A stretch of DNA of 64,000 nt, from assembly GCF_947498825.1 (NCBI RefSeq), contig NZ_CANMLV010000008.1, positions 62,001 through 126,000 of the forward strand, given 5' to 3'. Made by a program: the position numbers and the translations under genes. This DNA is from an uncultured Cedecea sp. Lineage in GTDB: Bacteria > Pseudomonadota > Gammaproteobacteria > Enterobacterales > Enterobacteriaceae. Below the pieces are notes generated by a model that made no database searches, was not told where the DNA came from, and saw only the letters and a list, made by a program, of their open reading frames with translations. Positions 19,637-31,665 of the stretch are shown here, in pieces. How positions within the stretch are numbered: the first letter of the stretch is position 1; the number at the start of each line of letters is the position of its first letter.

Positions 19637-22006
19637 GTGACCAATACACGTCAGGGCTTTTTGCTCACCCGGCACTGGCGAGATACCCCGCAAGGTACCG
19701 AGGTATTTTTCTGGCTGGCAACCGACGAAGGGCCGGTTAAAGTGACCCTACCCGTTCAGGAATCTGTCGCGTTTATTCCTGAAAATCAGCGGACTGAAGC
19801 CCTGCGTGTTCTGGCGGATGAGCGCGGCTTTCGTTTGAATCCTCTGACCCTGCGTGACTTTCAACGTCAGCCCGTACTGGGACTGTACTGCCCCTCACAC
19901 CGTCAGTTAATGCGACTGGAAAAAAAACTGCGTGATGAAGGTATCCGCGTCTATGAAGCGGATATCCGCCCTCCCGAACGCTATCTTATGGAACGTTTTA
20001 TTACCGCTCCTGTCTGGTTTACAGGCCACCAGCACGGTCAACACTACCAGGAGACGCGGCTGAAACCTGCACCTGACTACCGCCCACCGCTAAAATGGGT
20101 TTCTCTGGATATTGAAACCAATCGTCATGGTGAGTTGTACTGTATTGGCTTGCAAGGCTGCGGTCAGCGTCAGGTCTATATGTTAGGGGGAGAAAATGAG
20201 CATACCACCGCTCCTCCAGAACTGGACTTCCAGCTGGAATATGTTGCCAGCCGCCCACTCCTGCTACAAAAACTGAATACGTGGTTTGCCCTGCATGATC
20301 CCGATATCGTGATTGGCTGGAACGTCATTCAGTTCGATTTCCGCGTGTTGCAACAGATGGCAGAGCGTTACCGCGTACCACTCCGCCTTGGGCGTGAACA
20401 GAGCGAAATCGAATGGCGCGAGCATGGCTTTAAAAAAGGGGTGTTTTTTGCACAACTGGCTGGCCGTGTGATCATTGACGGTATTGAGGCCCTCAGGTCC
20501 GCTTTCTGGAACTTCTCCTCTTTCTCACTTGAAGCCGTTTCTCGCGAACTCCTTGGGGAAGGGAAAGCAATTGATACCCCCTGGGACAGAATGAATGAGA
20601 TAGACAGGCTATTTGAGGAAGATAAACCTGCTCTGGCCACTTATAACCTCAAAGACTGTGAATTAGTCACGCGTATTTTTCATAAAACTGAGCTCATGCC
20701 GTTCTTACTGGAACGCTCCAGCGTTAATGGTTTACCGCTGGATAAACACGGCGGTTCGGTTGCCGCTTTTGGTCATCTCTATATTCCGCGTATGCATCGG
20801 GCTGGCTTTGTCGCCCCCAATCTGGGCGAGGTCCCTGTTCAGGGAAGTCCTGGCGGCTATGTTATGGATTCCCGTCCAGGGCTTTATGACTCGGTATTAG
20901 TGCTGGACTATAAAAGTCTTTATCCTTCAATTATCCGCACCTTTTTGATTGACCCCGTTGGGTTAGTAGAAGGTATGGCTTCCCCCGATGACCAGCACTC
21001 GGTCGCAGGGTTCCTTGATGCCCGCTTCTCACGTAAAACTCACTGCCTGCCTGATATTGTCGCCAAGATCTGGGAGGGGCGTGATGAAGCCAAACGCCAG
21101 GGTAATAAGCCGCTTTCACAGGCGCTAAAAATCATTATGAATGCTTTCTATGGCGTACTGGGAACAGATGCCTGCCGTTTCTTCGATCCTCGTCTGGCGT
21201 CATCAATAACGCTGAGGGGACATGAAATCATGCTCCAGACTAAGGCGCTAATAGAAGCCCAGGGATACGACGTTATTTACGGTGATACTGACTCAATTTT
21301 TGTCTGGTTGAAACAAGCCAAAGATGAAGCAACGGCAAAACAGACAGGTCTGCAGTTAGTCGCCCATGTAAATCAGTGGTGGCAGACCCACCTCTGGCAG
21401 ACTCAGCAGTTGACCTGCGCCCTGGAGCTGGAATATGAAACCCATTATTGTCGCTTTTTGATGCCGACCATTCGCGGTACTGACCAAGGCAGTAAAAAAC
21501 GTTATGCCGGTATGGTTCAGGAAAAAGATAACCAGCGTATGGTGTTTAAAGGACTGGAAACAGTGCGTACCGACTGGACAGCTTTAGCACAAGAGTTTCA
21601 GAAAGAACTGTATTTACGTATTTTCCGCAATGAGCCCTATCAAGACTATATACGAGAAACCATTGCTCGTTTACTGGCCGGGGAACTGGATTCTCAGCTG
21701 GTTTATCGTAAACGCCTGCGACGACCATTACATGAATATATTAAAAATGTTCCGCCTCATGTACGTGCGGCAAGACTTGCTGATGAATATAACCAGCAAC
21801 AGGGTCGTCCGCTGCAATATCAAAATAAAGGCACCATCCATTACGTTATGACGCTCAATGGTCCACAGCCGGTTGATTACCAGACAGCCCAGCTTGACTA
21901 TGAAAGTTACCTGACGCGTCAATTACAACCGGTAGCAGAAGGAATTTTACCCTTTATTAACGATGATTTTGCTACAATAATGACAGGACAATTAGGGCTG
22001 TTTTAA
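19637..22006 (+). CDS. polB: DNA polymerase II
   Basis: PolB, 789 residues (E. coli 783), family B polymerase with 3'-5' exonuclease, used in translesion synthesis and replication restart after damage. Exonuclease motifs DIETN, the NVIQFDFRVL block and YNLKDCELV, and polymerase motifs DYKSLYPSIIRTF, KIIMNAFYGVLGT and YGDTDSIFV are all present. The start is GTG with GAGAG upstream. The C-terminus MTGQLGLF fits the beta-clamp binding motif. In E. coli polB is LexA-controlled, but no CTG-N10-CAG box is visible in the 250 bases upstream here. Confidence 0.97.
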   Translation: MTNTRQGFLLTRHWRDTPQGTEVFFWLATDEGPVKVTLPVQESVAFIPENQRTEALRVLADERGFRLNPLTLRDFQRQPVLGLYCPSHRQLMRLEKKLRDEGIRVYEADIRPPERYLMERFITAPVWFTGHQHGQHYQETRLKPAPDYRPPLKWVSLDIETNRHGELYCIGLQGCGQRQVYMLGGENEHTTAPPELDFQLEYVASRPLLLQKLNTWFALHDPDIVIGWNVIQFDFRVLQQMAERYRVPLRLGREQSEIEWREHGFKKGVFFAQLAGRVIIDGIEALRSAFWNFSSFSLEAVSRELLGEGKAIDTPWDRMNEIDRLFEEDKPALATYNLKDCELVTRIFHKTELMPFLLERSSVNGLPLDKHGGSVAAFGHLYIPRMHRAGFVAPNLGEVPVQGSPGGYVMDSRPGLYDSVLVLDYKSLYPSIIRTFLIDPVGLVEGMASPDDQHSVAGFLDARFSRKTHCLPDIVAKIWEGRDEAKRQGNKPLSQALKIIMNAFYGVLGTDACRFFDPRLASSITLRGHEIMLQTKALIEAQGYDVIYGDTDSIFVWLKQAKDEATAKQTGLQLVAHVNQWWQTHLWQTQQLTCALELEYETHYCRFLMPTIRGTDQGSKKRYAGMVQEKDNQRMVFKGLETVRTDWTALAQEFQKELYLRIFRNEPYQDYIRETIARLLAGELDSQLVYRKRLRRPLHEYIKNVPPHVRAARLADEYNQQQGRPLQYQNKGTIHYVMTLNGPQPVDYQTAQLDYESYLTRQLQPVAEGILPFINDDFATIMTGQLGLF

Positions 22007-22203
22007 AAAGAGTGGTCACGGATAAAGCAGTCGGTGTCTCTGTTAATCTAATGATGAGCAGTAGGTGACGAATGCGCTGCCATCCAGTACCATATCGCCC
22101 TTTCTTCGAATCCATAATCTAAATTTTCAACAACTGCCTGACTCAGGCGGTCGTTGTGTGTTTGCCAGAATTTATACGTCACTGAAAAAAGAGCCGAAAA
22201 CTT

Positions 22204-25110
22204 ATGCCTTTTACACTTGGTCAGCGTTGGATCAGCGATACCGAAAGCGAACTGGGACTGGGAACTGTAGTTGCGCTGGATACGCGCATGGTCACTCTCT
22301 TATACCCTGCAACGGGTGAAAATCGTCTGTATGCCAGAAATGACTCACCGATTACCCGTGTGATGTTCAATCCGGGCGATGTCATTACCAGCCATGAAGG
22401 CTGGCAGCTAAAAGTGAATGAAGTCACCGAAGAGAAGGGATTACTCATCTATACCGGCCTTCGTCTTGATACAGCGGAAGAGCAGGTTACCTTGCGCGAA
22501 GTGTTTCTCGACAGCAAGCTGGTCTTCAGTAAACCACAAGATCGTCTGTTCGCCGGACAAATTGACAGGATGGATCGCTTTGCTCTGCGTTTTCGCTCTC
22601 GTAAATATCAGAGCGAGCAATCGCGTCAGGTCTGGAGTGGTCTGCGCGGTATGCGCACTAACCTTATCCCCCATCAGCTAAATATCGCACGTGATGTAGG
22701 CCGCCGCCATGCACCTCGTGTTTTACTGGCCGATGAAGTGGGTCTGGGCAAAACCATTGAAGCCGGGATGATTATCCACCAGCAATTGCTGGCGGGTAGT
22801 ATTGAACGCGTGCTGATTATTGTCCCAGAGACACTTCAGCATCAATGGCTGGTAGAAATGTTACGCCGCTTTAACCTGCGCTTTGCGCTGTTTGATGACG
22901 AGCGTTATGTTCAGGCTCAGCATGACAGTGACAATCCTTTTGAGACCGAACAGTTAATTATCTGCTCGCTCGACTTTGTTCGTCGTAATAAACAACGTCT
23001 TGAGCATCTGTGTGAAGCTGAATGGGACTTAATGGTTGTCGATGAAGCTCACCATTTAGTCTGGAACGAAGAAACACCCAGCCGGGAATATATGGCGGTG
23101 GAACAGCTGGCGGAAAATATTCCGGGGGTCCTGCTACTTACTGCAACGCCTGAGCAATTAGGAATGGAAAGCCATTTCGCCCGTCTGCGCTTGCTTGACC
23201 CGGACCGCTTCCATGATTTTGCTCAGTTCGTTGAAGAGCAACAGCACTATCGCCCCATCGCCGATGCTGTTGCCCTGCTACTTGAAGGTAACCGTCTGAA
23301 TGATGAGCAACTGAACGTAATCAGCGAATTACTGAGCGTCCAGGATGTTGAACCTTTGCTACAGGTGGCTAACAGTGATAAAGAAGGTAGCGAAGCAGCA
23401 CGTAAAGAATTGATTTCTATGCTGATGGACCGCCACGGCACCAGCCGCGTACTATTCCGTAATACCCGCGGCGGTGTTAAAGGCTTCCCGAAACGTGAGC
23501 TGCATACCATCCGTCTGCCACTGCCAGGGCAATATCAAACAGCAATCAAAGTTTCTGGCATTATGTCTGCCCGTAAATCGGTAGAGGAACGTGCCCGTGA
23601 CATGCTCTACCCTGAACAGATTTATCAGGAGTTTGAAGGTGATACCGGGACTTGGTGGAACTTTGATCCGCGTGTTGAATGGCTGATGGGTTATCTGACC
23701 AGCCATCGTTCCCAAAAAGTTCTGGTTATTTGCGCCAAAGCCACCACCGCACTCCAGCTGGAGCAAGTTCTGCGTGAGCGGGAAGGTATCAGAGCCGCGG
23801 TATTCCATGAAGGCATGTCGATAATTGAACGCGACCGCGCCGCAGCCTGGTTTGCTGAAGAAGATACCGGAGCACAAGTTCTGCTCTGTTCAGAAATTGG
23901 CTCCGAAGGTCGTAACTTCCAGTTTGCCAGTCAACTGGTGATGTTTGACTTGCCCTTCAACCCGGACTTGTTAGAACAGCGCATAGGCCGTCTGGATCGT
24001 ATAGGCCAGGAGCATGATATTCAGATCCATGTTCCTTTCCTGGAAAAAACAGCACAGTCCGTACTGGTTGAGTGGTATCACGCCGGTCTTGATGCCTTTG
24101 AGCATACCTGTCCGACTGGCCGAACTATCTATGACAGCGTCTATCCTCAACTTGTTGAGTATCTTGCTGCGCCAGAAAATACCGAAGGCTTTGATGAGTT
24201 GATAGCCCAATGCCGTGAACAGCATACTGCGCTGAAGATCCAGCTGGAGCAAGGCCGCGATCGTCTGCTGGAGATCCATTCCAACGGCGGTGAAGAAGCC
24301 CAAAAACTTGCAGAAGCAATTGCTGAGCAAGATAACGACACCCAGCTAGTCACCTTCGCCTTAAACCTGTTTGATATCGTCGGTATCAACCAGGATGACC
24401 GCGGCGATAATATGGTGGTTCTGACACCTTCGGATCATATGCTGGTTCCTGACTTCCCGGGTCTTCCGGAAGACGGCTGCACCATTACCTTTGAACGTGA
24501 TATCGCCCTGTCCCGTGAAGACGCACAGTTTGTGACCTGGGAACACCCAATCATCCGTAATGGCCTTGATCTTATTCTTTCGGGTGATACCGGAAGCTGT
24601 GCACTATCACTATTGAAAAACAAGGCGTTGCCAGTCGGAACCTTATTACTCGAGCTTATCTATGTTGTTGAAGCGAAAGCGCCTAAGCAATTACAGCTGA
24701 ACCGCTTCCTGCCACCCACTCCGATACGTATGCTGCTCGACAAAAATGGCACTAACCTCGCGGCACAGGTTGAATTTGAAAGCTTTAACCGTCAACTAAG
24801 CGCCGTTAATCGTCATACTGGCAGCAAGCTGGTAAATGCCGTTCAGTCTGATGTTCATGCTATTTTGCAGCAGGCAGAAAGCAAAGTAGCTGAAGCCGCA
24901 CAGGTGATTATTGATGCCGCGCGTAGTGAAGCGAATGAAAGATTAACCGCCGAACTGTCTCGTCTTGAGGCATTACGCGCAGTGAACCCGAACATTCGTG
25001 ATGATGAGTTAACTGCCATTGAAACCAATCGCCAGCAAGTGATGGTCGCGCTGGGTGAGGCTAACTGGCGTCTGGATGCTCTGCGTCTGATCGTAGTTAC
25101 ACATCAGTAA
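22204..25110 (+). CDS. rapA: RNA polymerase-associated ATPase (Swi2/Snf2 family)
   Basis: RapA (HepA), 968 residues as in E. coli. It binds RNA polymerase and uses ATP to recycle it from post-termination complexes. N-terminal Tudor-like domains ([19 protein letters not shown]) precede the two RecA-like helicase lobes: Walker [18 protein letters not shown] box [10 protein letters not shown], motif [13 protein letters not shown], and in lobe two [15 protein letters not shown] and [12 protein letters not shown]. The C-terminal third is RapA-specific. It lies in the same order as in E. coli, after polB and before rluA, with about 200 bases before it that hold no gene. Confidence 0.98.
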   Translation: MPFTLGQRWISDTESELGLGTVVALDTRMVTLLYPATGENRLYARNDSPITRVMFNPGDVITSHEGWQLKVNEVTEEKGLLIYTGLRLDTAEEQVTLREVFLDSKLVFSKPQDRLFAGQIDRMDRFALRFRSRKYQSEQSRQVWSGLRGMRTNLIPHQLNIARDVGRRHAPRVLLADEVGLGKTIEAGMIIHQQLLAGSIERVLIIVPETLQHQWLVEMLRRFNLRFALFDDERYVQAQHDSDNPFETEQLIICSLDFVRRNKQRLEHLCEAEWDLMVVDEAHHLVWNEETPSREYMAVEQLAENIPGVLLLTATPEQLGMESHFARLRLLDPDRFHDFAQFVEEQQHYRPIADAVALLLEGNRLNDEQLNVISELLSVQDVEPLLQVANSDKEGSEAARKELISMLMDRHGTSRVLFRNTRGGVKGFPKRELHTIRLPLPGQYQTAIKVSGIMSARKSVEERARDMLYPEQIYQEFEGDTGTWWNFDPRVEWLMGYLTSHRSQKVLVICAKATTALQLEQVLREREGIRAAVFHEGMSIIERDRAAAWFAEEDTGAQVLLCSEIGSEGRNFQFASQLVMFDLPFNPDLLEQRIGRLDRIGQEHDIQIHVPFLEKTAQSVLVEWYHAGLDAFEHTCPTGRTIYDSVYPQLVEYLAAPENTEGFDELIAQCREQHTALKIQLEQGRDRLLEIHSNGGEEAQKLAEAIAEQDNDTQLVTFALNLFDIVGINQDDRGDNMVVLTPSDHMLVPDFPGLPEDGCTITFERDIALSREDAQFVTWEHPIIRNGLDLILSGDTGSCALSLLKNKALPVGTLLLELIYVVEAKAPKQLQLNRFLPPTPIRMLLDKNGTNLAAQVEFESFNRQLSAVNRHTGSKLVNAVQSDVHAILQQAESKVAEAAQVIIDAARSEANERLTAELSRLEALRAVNPNIRDDELTAIETNRQQVMVALGEANWRLDALRLIVVTHQ

Positions 25111-25194
25111 AGCGGTCTGTTCTTCTCTCCAGTCTCTGGGAAACCAGGGGCTGGAGAAGCAACCGCCGCAATGTAACAGGAAGGATTTAAGTCA

Positions 25195-25854
25195 ATGTTA
25201 ATGGAGCCGTACTGCCCGCCGACAGAACCTTGGTTGCACATTCTCTATCAGGATACACATATCCTGGTGGTGAATAAGCCAAGCGGGCTGTTATCGGTCC
25301 CCGGGCGTCTTACCGAGCATAAAGACAGTATAATGACCCGCATTCAGCGCGATTTTCCGCAGGCTGAGTCGGTTCACCGTCTGGATATGGCTACCAGCGG
25401 TGTGATGGTTGTCGCACTGAATAAAGCCGCTGAACGTGAGCTAAAGCGTCAGTTCCGTGAACGCGAGCCGCAAAAGCAATATATAGCCCGTATCTGGGGT
25501 CATCCCCAACAAGAAGAAGGGCTGATTGACTTACCGCTGATTTGTGACTGGCCAAATCGTCCGAAACAGAAGGTATGTTATGAAACCGGTAAGTCGGCAC
25601 AAACCGAATATCAGGTACTGGAATACTTCCCGGATAACACCGCACGTATTTTGTTAAAACCGATAACCGGACGGTCGCATCAGCTACGGGTCCATCTGCA
25701 AGCCCTGGGACACCCGATTTTAGGGGACAGATTCTATGCCACCCCAGAAGCTCTGGCGTTGGCACCTCGTTTACAGTTACATGCGGGTAGTCTGACTATT
25801 ACACATCCTGGCTACGGTAATAGCATGACCTTTAAAGCTCCGGCTAGTTTTTAG
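25195..25854 (+). CDS. rluA: Pseudouridine synthase for 23S rRNA U746 and tRNA U32
   Basis: RluA, 219 residues. It converts U746 of 23S rRNA and U32 of several tRNAs to pseudouridine. The catalytic aspartate lies in HRLDMATSGVMV, and other family marks are VVNKPSGLLSVPG, PLICDWPNRPKQKVC and RSHQLRVHLQALGHPILGD. The start has AGGAAGG upstream; an alternative ATG two codons later is possible. It converges on djlA across a strong hairpin. Confidence 0.97.
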   Translation: MLMEPYCPPTEPWLHILYQDTHILVVNKPSGLLSVPGRLTEHKDSIMTRIQRDFPQAESVHRLDMATSGVMVVALNKAAERELKRQFREREPQKQYIARIWGHPQQEEGLIDLPLICDWPNRPKQKVCYETGKSAQTEYQVLEYFPDNTARILLKPITGRSHQLRVHLQALGHPILGDRFYATPEALALAPRLQLHAGSLTITHPGYGNSMTFKAPASF

Positions 25855-25886
25855 AGAGAAAAGACTGTCATGCTGCATTTTAACGA

Positions 25887-25917
25887 CTGGAAGGAAAACA
25901 TCGCGTTTTCCCTCCAG
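25887..25917. terminator. Hairpin between convergent rluA and djlA
   Basis: CTGGAAGGAAAAC pairs with GTTTTCCCTCCAG (one mismatch) around a short loop. It can end transcription from either side, although the T-run is inside the stem rather than after it. Confidence 0.6.
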
Positions 25918-25922
25918 GCAGG

Positions 25923-26735
25923 TTACTTAAAGCCCTTGGTTGTCTTGATAAGATCGTATGCTGCCTGAATCTCCTGCGCTTTCTGCTTCGCCATCTGCAT
26001 CATTTCCGGCGGCAACCCTTTAGCAACCAGTTTATCCGGATGGTGTTCACCCATCAGTTTACGATAAGCTCGCTTGATAGTCGTTGGCTCGTCACTGCTC
26101 TTCACCCCCAGCACATTGCAAGCATCATCCAACGTTGGACCTCGTTGTTGGCCAAAGCCACCACCTTGTGATTGCTGATACTGACCACCGCTAAACTGTT
26201 GTCCACCTTGCATCATGCGCAGGAACTGTTCGAACTGTACGCGTGAAATACCGAGCTCTTCAGCAATAACGAACAATACTTCGCGCTCATTCGGATGCAG
26301 TGAACCATCGGCAAATGCAGCCTGAATCTGAATTTCCAGAAACATCCTAACTAAATCAAAACGCCCCATGCAAATGCCGCGAAGTTCGCGCATTTTTTCA
26401 CGTAATGGATAGTCATTCTCTTTACCTACACGGAATGCTCGCTGGGCAGCAGCCCGGCCTTCACCATGAAGTTGCATTCTGTCCATTAAAGCCGAAGCCA
26501 GATGAATATCAGCTTCTGTGACCCGCCCTTTCGCTTTGGTCAGATGCCCCATCACTTCAAAGGTCGTGTTAAAAAACACAGCCTGACGCTGCTGCTGGCT
26601 CATAAACCCTGAACGCTGACGATCCCGGGCTTTATCTACCATATGACCAACAAGAAAGCCTAATACAATGGCCCAGAAGCCACCGCCTGAGAATATTCCC
26701 AAGATAACACCGAGTACTTTACCCCAATACCGCAT
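25923..26735 (-). CDS. djlA: Membrane-anchored DnaJ-like co-chaperone
   Basis: DjlA, 270 residues, a type III J-domain protein anchored in the inner membrane that works with DnaK and in E. coli activates the Rcs system when overproduced. The single glycine-rich membrane segment (about residues 7-30, [20 protein letters not shown]) dimerises; a TerB-like central domain follows; a glycine/glutamine-rich linker ([19 protein letters not shown]) leads to the C-terminal J domain with the HPD tripeptide ([10 protein letters not shown]). Divergent from lptD. Confidence 0.96.
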   Translation of the reverse strand: MRYWGKVLGVILGIFSGGGFWAIVLGFLVGHMVDKARDRQRSGFMSQQQRQAVFFNTTFEVMGHLTKAKGRVTEADIHLASALMDRMQLHGEGRAAAQRAFRVGKENDYPLREKMRELRGICMGRFDLVRMFLEIQIQAAFADGSLHPNEREVLFVIAEELGISRVQFEQFLRMMQGGQQFSGGQYQQSQGGGFGQQRGPTLDDACNVLGVKSSDEPTTIKRAYRKLMGEHHPDKLVAKGLPPEMMQMAKQKAQEIQAAYDLIKTTKGFK

Positions 26736-26836
26736 AAACTCCCCAAATCGTCATGCTGTGATTCCGAATTTGCTTTATCATACCTGTCATTGATGGCAGT
26801 TGCCTAATGACATACTGCCGAACATGCAGGATTAAC

Positions 26837-26865
26837 ACTAGCGCTGTGATGATGAGTGCGCTAGT
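26837..26865. promoter_or_regulatory. Inverted repeat upstream of lptD
   Basis: ACTAGCGC and GCGCTAGT form a perfect eight-base inverted repeat with 13 bases between, 54 bases before the lptD start codon. It may fold in the lptD 5' untranslated RNA or be a protein site; the sequence alone does not decide. Confidence 0.35.
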
Positions 26866-26918
26866 CTCTGACCGTTTGCCTTCGCTAGACCCTGATGACG
26901 GAACAACGAATTAAACGT

Positions 26919-29333
26919 ATGAAAAACCGTATACCTACTTTGCTGGCCACTTTGATTGGTTCAGCTCTCTATAGCCAGCAAGGTATGGCTGCCGATCTCG
27001 CTTCGCAGTGTATGCTGGGCGTCCCAAGCTACAACCGTACTTTGGTTGAAGGGGACACCACGAATCTCCCTGTCACCATTGAAGCTGACAGTGTTACTGG
27101 CGATTATCCAAATAACGCTGTTTTTAGCGGTAATGTACAGATCCAACAAGGCAATAGCCTGGTACAGGCCGATGAAGTTCAGCTGAATCAAAAACAGCTG
27201 GCAGGACAGCCAGAACCTGTTCGTACCGTCGATGCCATAGGCAATGTACGTTACGATGATAACCAGATCATTCTCAAAGGCCCAAAAGCCTGGTCTAATT
27301 TAAATACCAAAGATACTAACGTTTGGGAAGGTGACTATCAGCTCGTTGGCCGTCAGGGTCGCGGTAATGCTGATGTGATGAAACAGCGTGGTGAAAACCG
27401 CTATACCATCCTTGAAAATGGTTCATTTACTTCCTGTCTGCCAGGTTCAAATACCTGGAGTGTCGTCGGCAGCGAAGTGATTCAGGACCGTGAAGAACAG
27501 GTTGCTGAAATTTGGAATGCTCGTTTTAAACTCGGTTCAATTCCGGTCTTTTATAGCCCTTATCTCCAACTACCCATTGGCGATAAACGTCGTTCAGGCT
27601 TTTTAATTCCTAATGCGAAGTACAGCTCAACAAACTACTTCGAATTTTCACTGCCCTACTACTGGAATATCGCACCTAACTTTGATGCCACCATTACCCC
27701 TCATTACCTGCATAAGCGGGGAGGTGTACAATGGCAAAATGAGTTCCGTTATCTCAGCCAGGCTGGACGTGGCTTAATTGAGTTCGACTATCTTCCGAGC
27801 GACGATCAGTACAGTCATGAGAGCAATACCAACTCGGGTAGCAGAGATAAACGCTGGTTATTCTATTGGAAACACAGTGGTGTTGTAGACAAGCTCTGGC
27901 GTTTCAATGTTGACTACACCAAAGTCAGCGATTCACGCTATTTTAATGACTTCTCTTCACAATACGGTTCCAGTACTGATGGTTACGCCACGCAAAAATT
28001 CAGCGCAGGTTATGCCAGCCAGAACTTCACAGCCACGCTGTCAGCCAAACAATTCCAAGTCTTTGCTAACCAGATAGGCAACACCACCAGCTCGTATCGT
28101 GCAGAGCCTCAGTTAGACGTCAATTACTATAAAAATGATGTCGGTCCGTTCGATACCCATATTTATGGTCAGGCGGTAAAATTCACCAACGTGAATAGCA
28201 ACATGCCTGAGGCGACACGCTTACATCTGGAGCCAACGGTAAACTTACCGCTGTCTAACGGTTGGGCTAGCCTGAATACTGAAGCCAAGCTGATGATGAC
28301 ACACTATCAGCAAGATAACTTAGCAAGCTATCGTAACTATACCAATCAGCTTTATCAGAATAATCCATCTAACTCGAACTATCAGGAGTTAAATGAAAGC
28401 GCCAGACGCCTGTCGTCAACAGTCACCCGGACTATGCCGCAGTTCAAAGCTGACGGAAAACTGATTTTTGATCGCAATATGGAAAATACAGCCGGCTGGA
28501 CGCAGACATTAGAGCCACGGGTTCAATATTTATATGTGCCCTATCATAATCAGAGCGATATCAATAACTACGACTCGGCGTTACTGCAATCTGACTATAA
28601 CGGGCTGTTCCATGACCGGACCTATGGCGGCCTGGACAGGATTGCTTCTGCCAATCAGGTTACCACGGGTGTCACTTCTCGCGTCTATGATGATGCTTCG
28701 ATTGAACGTTTTAACGTTTCCGTGGGTCAAATCTACTATTTCAATCAATCCCGAACAGGTGATGATAATATCAACTGGGAAAAAGATAAGAAAAGTGGTT
28801 CGATGATCTGGGCGGGCGATACTTACTGGCGTATGACAGACCGTTGGGGTCTGCGTGGTGGTTTAGAGTATGATGCACGTCTGGCCAACCTCGCGACCGG
28901 TAATATGGCGATAGAGTATCGTCGTGATGCCGACAGGCTGGCACAGCTGACCTATCGTTATGCCAGCCCTGAATATATTCAGGCAACACTGCCTTCGTTC
29001 TCTAATGCCAGGCAGTATAAAGAAGGCATTGCACAAATTGGTACCGTTGCTAGCTGGCCATTCGCGGACCGCTGGGCGGTAGTCGGAGCGTATTACTACG
29101 ATACCAATACCCGACAAACTGCCAATACAATGCTCGGTGTACAGTATAGCTCTTGCTGTTATGCCATTCGTATTGGCGCCGAACGTAAAATCAACGGTTG
29201 GCAAAATAATCAAAGTCAGTACGATAATGTATTCGGCTTTAACATTGAGTTACGTGGCCTGAGTTCTAATTACGGTCTGGGTACTCAGCAAATGCTGCGT
29301 TCTAACATTCTACCGTACCAAAGCTCGCTGTAA
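26919..29333 (+). CDS. lptD: LPS assembly outer-membrane protein
   Basis: LptD (Imp/OstA), 804 residues, about 20 longer than in E. coli. With LptE it inserts lipopolysaccharide into the outer leaflet. A signal peptide ([24 protein letters not shown]) is followed by the OstA N-terminal beta-jellyroll and a 26-strand barrel. The four cysteines needed for the disulfide switch are present in ASQCM, SCLPG and SSCCYA. The extra length lies in a loop near residues 490-510 ([17 protein letters not shown]). I chose the MKNRIP start because it gives a normal signal peptide; an ATG eight codons earlier is possible. First gene of lptD-surA-pdxA-rsmA-apaGH. Confidence 0.96.
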   Translation: MKNRIPTLLATLIGSALYSQQGMAADLASQCMLGVPSYNRTLVEGDTTNLPVTIEADSVTGDYPNNAVFSGNVQIQQGNSLVQADEVQLNQKQLAGQPEPVRTVDAIGNVRYDDNQIILKGPKAWSNLNTKDTNVWEGDYQLVGRQGRGNADVMKQRGENRYTILENGSFTSCLPGSNTWSVVGSEVIQDREEQVAEIWNARFKLGSIPVFYSPYLQLPIGDKRRSGFLIPNAKYSSTNYFEFSLPYYWNIAPNFDATITPHYLHKRGGVQWQNEFRYLSQAGRGLIEFDYLPSDDQYSHESNTNSGSRDKRWLFYWKHSGVVDKLWRFNVDYTKVSDSRYFNDFSSQYGSSTDGYATQKFSAGYASQNFTATLSAKQFQVFANQIGNTTSSYRAEPQLDVNYYKNDVGPFDTHIYGQAVKFTNVNSNMPEATRLHLEPTVNLPLSNGWASLNTEAKLMMTHYQQDNLASYRNYTNQLYQNNPSNSNYQELNESARRLSSTVTRTMPQFKADGKLIFDRNMENTAGWTQTLEPRVQYLYVPYHNQSDINNYDSALLQSDYNGLFHDRTYGGLDRIASANQVTTGVTSRVYDDASIERFNVSVGQIYYFNQSRTGDDNINWEKDKKSGSMIWAGDTYWRMTDRWGLRGGLEYDARLANLATGNMAIEYRRDADRLAQLTYRYASPEYIQATLPSFSNARQYKEGIAQIGTVASWPFADRWAVVGAYYYDTNTRQTANTMLGVQYSSCCYAIRIGAERKINGWQNNQSQYDNVFGFNIELRGLSSNYGLGTQQMLRSNILPYQSSL

Positions 29334-29387
29334 TTCGCTTTGACTGAAAACGTAATCCGCTTTGCGGCTAAGTAAAATGGAAAAAGT

Positions 29388-30680
29388 ATGAAGAACTGGA
29401 GAACCCTGTTTCTCAGCATTGCCCTGGTGACCAATACAACCTTCGCTGCACCGCAGGTTGTCGATAAAGTTGCTGCAGTAGTCAATAACGGCGTTGTGCT
29501 GGAAAGTGATGTCAATGGACTGATGCAGTCAGTGAAAATGAACGCACAGGAAGCGCGTCAGCAGCTTCCCGACGATGCCACGTTACGCCATCAGATCCTT
29601 GAACGTCTGATTATGGACGAGCTGGTTCTGCAGATGGCCAAAAAAATGGGCATGACAGTGACTGACGAAGAACTGGGTCAGGCTGTCGCCAATATTGCCC
29701 AGCAAAATCATATGACTGTCGATCAGCTTCGCAGTCGCCTGGCTCAGGATGGTATCAACTTCAACAGCTATTTGAGCCAAATTCGTAAAGAAATGACGAT
29801 TTCGGAAGTCCGTAATAACGAAGTTCGTCGTCGTATCACGATTCTGCCGCAAGAAGTGGATTCTCTGGCACAACAAATCGGTAATCAAAACGACAGTAGC
29901 ACTGAGCTGAATTTAAGTCATATTTTGATTCCACTGCCAGAAAATCCAAGTTCAGCGCAGGTGGATGAGGCTGAAAAACAGGCGGGATCTGTTGCAGACC
30001 AAGCTCACAATGGTACCGATTTCGCTAAACTTGCCATCACCTATTCAGCCGATCAGCAAGCACTGAACGGCGGCCAGATGGGCTGGGGACGTATTCAAGA
30101 ATTGCCTTCTCTCTTTGCCCAGGCATTAAGTACGGCAAAAAAAGGCGATATTATTGGCCCTATCCGTTCAGGCGTTGGTTTTCACATTCTGAAAGTGAAT
30201 GATTTACGCGGTCAGACACAGAATATCTCTGTGACAGAGCTGAAAGCGCGTCATATTTTACTGAAGCCTTCACCTGTTCTGACTGATGCTCAGGCCCGCC
30301 AGAAACTGGAGCAGATTGCTGCCGATATTAAGACCGGTAGCACAACCTTCGCCGATGCGGCTAAAGCATTTTCTGACGATCCGGGTTCTGCTAATCAGGG
30401 TGGCGATCTCGGCTGGGCAACTCCAGATATTTATGATCCGGCCTTCCGCGATGCATTACTGAAACTGAACAAAGGCCAAATCAGCGCCCCAGTGCACTCC
30501 TCTTTTGGCTGGCATTTGATTGAGTTACAAGATACTCGTAACGTCGACAGAACCGATGCGGCACAGAAAGATCAGGCCTATCGTATGCTGATGAACCGTA
30601 AAATGTCCGAAGAAGGACAAAGCTGGATGCAAGAACAGCGGGCTGGCGCTTACGTGAAAATTATCGGTGCGAATGACTAA
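29388..30680 (+). CDS. surA: Periplasmic chaperone and peptidyl-prolyl isomerase
   Basis: SurA, 430 residues (E. coli 428), the main chaperone bringing outer-membrane proteins, including LptD, to the BAM complex. The signal peptide ends TTFAAPQ; an N-terminal chaperone domain ([14 protein letters not shown]) is followed by two parvulin domains, each beginning [11 protein letters not shown] and [11 protein letters not shown] and carrying the GGQMGWG or GGDLGWA motif, and a C-terminal helix returns to the N domain. It lies 54 bases after lptD and its stop overlaps the pdxA start by eight bases. Confidence 0.97.
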   Translation: MKNWRTLFLSIALVTNTTFAAPQVVDKVAAVVNNGVVLESDVNGLMQSVKMNAQEARQQLPDDATLRHQILERLIMDELVLQMAKKMGMTVTDEELGQAVANIAQQNHMTVDQLRSRLAQDGINFNSYLSQIRKEMTISEVRNNEVRRRITILPQEVDSLAQQIGNQNDSSTELNLSHILIPLPENPSSAQVDEAEKQAGSVADQAHNGTDFAKLAITYSADQQALNGGQMGWGRIQELPSLFAQALSTAKKGDIIGPIRSGVGFHILKVNDLRGQTQNISVTELKARHILLKPSPVLTDAQARQKLEQIAADIKTGSTTFADAAKAFSDDPGSANQGGDLGWATPDIYDPAFRDALLKLNKGQISAPVHSSFGWHLIELQDTRNVDRTDAAQKDQAYRMLMNRKMSEEGQSWMQEQRAGAYVKIIGAND

Positions 30681-31665
30681 TACTATTTCACGCGTGGTTA
30701 TCACTCCCGGCGAACCCGCCGGGATTGGTCCTGACTTGGTAATCGCCTTAGCGCAACGCGACTGGCCGGTTGAGTTAGTGGTCTGTGCCAGCACAGAACT
30801 CCTGCTTGAACGTGCTGCCCTGTTAGGTCTCCCTCTCAGTTTAACGCCGCTGGCAATGGATAAACCAGCCACCGCTCAGCGCGCAGGTAGTCTCACAATA
30901 TTGCCCGTTGAACTACGCGAGCCCGTTATTGCCGGCCAGCTGAATACGGCAAACAGCGCCTATGTGGTCGAAACGCTCGCCCGTGCCTGTGATGGCTGTC
31001 TTAACGGTGAATTTGCTGCCTTAATTACCGGTCCGGTACATAAAGGCATCATTAACGACGCAGAGATCCCCTTTATCGGTCATACCGAGTTCTTTGAAGA
31101 ACGTTCTCAGAGCGAAAAAGTCGTGATGATGCTGGCAACAGAAGAGTTACGCGTGGCTTTAGTGACCACACATCTGCCGCTCAAAGCGATTTCTGACGCC
31201 ATCACGCCGGATTTACTACGTCAGATTATCACCATCCTGTATCATGACTTGCAAACCAAGTTTGGTATTGCCGAGCCGCATATTCTGGTCTGTGGCCTGA
31301 ATCCGCATGCTGGTGAAGGCGGGCATATGGGCACCGAAGAGATAGACACGATCATTCCGGTGTTAAATACACTACGCCAGCAGGGAATGAATCTTTCAGG
31401 TCCGCTCCCGGCAGATACCTTATTTCAGCCTAAATATCTCGATAACGCCGATGCTGTACTGGCGATGTATCACGATCAGGGTTTGCCAGTATTGAAATAT
31501 CAAGGCTTTGGTCGAGCGGTAAATATTACCCTGGGCTTACCTTTTATCCGTACTTCTGTTGACCACGGCACAGCCCTTGAACTGGCGGGTCTTGGCAAAG
31601 CAGAGGTCGGCAGTTTTATTACGGCGCTTAACCTCGCCATTACAATGATTACTAATAGTCGATGA
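30673..31665 (+). CDS. pdxA: 4-hydroxythreonine-4-phosphate dehydrogenase
   Basis: PdxA, 330 residues, oxidises 4-phosphohydroxy-L-threonine in pyridoxal phosphate synthesis. Metal-binding histidines lie in [18 protein letters not shown] and [15 protein letters not shown]; the start is near [16 protein letters not shown] prefer the ATG at 30673 over a GTG two codons earlier; both lie inside the end of surA. The stop overlaps rsmA in an ATGA, so it is coupled to the next gene as in E. coli. Confidence 0.96.
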   Translation: MTNTISRVVITPGEPAGIGPDLVIALAQRDWPVELVVCASTELLLERAALLGLPLSLTPLAMDKPATAQRAGSLTILPVELREPVIAGQLNTANSAYVVETLARACDGCLNGEFAALITGPVHKGIINDAEIPFIGHTEFFEERSQSEKVVMMLATEELRVALVTTHLPLKAISDAITPDLLRQIITILYHDLQTKFGIAEPHILVCGLNPHAGEGGHMGTEEIDTIIPVLNTLRQQGMNLSGPLPADTLFQPKYLDNADAVLAMYHDQGLPVLKYQGFGRAVNITLGLPFIRTSVDHGTALELAGLGKAEVGSFITALNLAITMITNSR

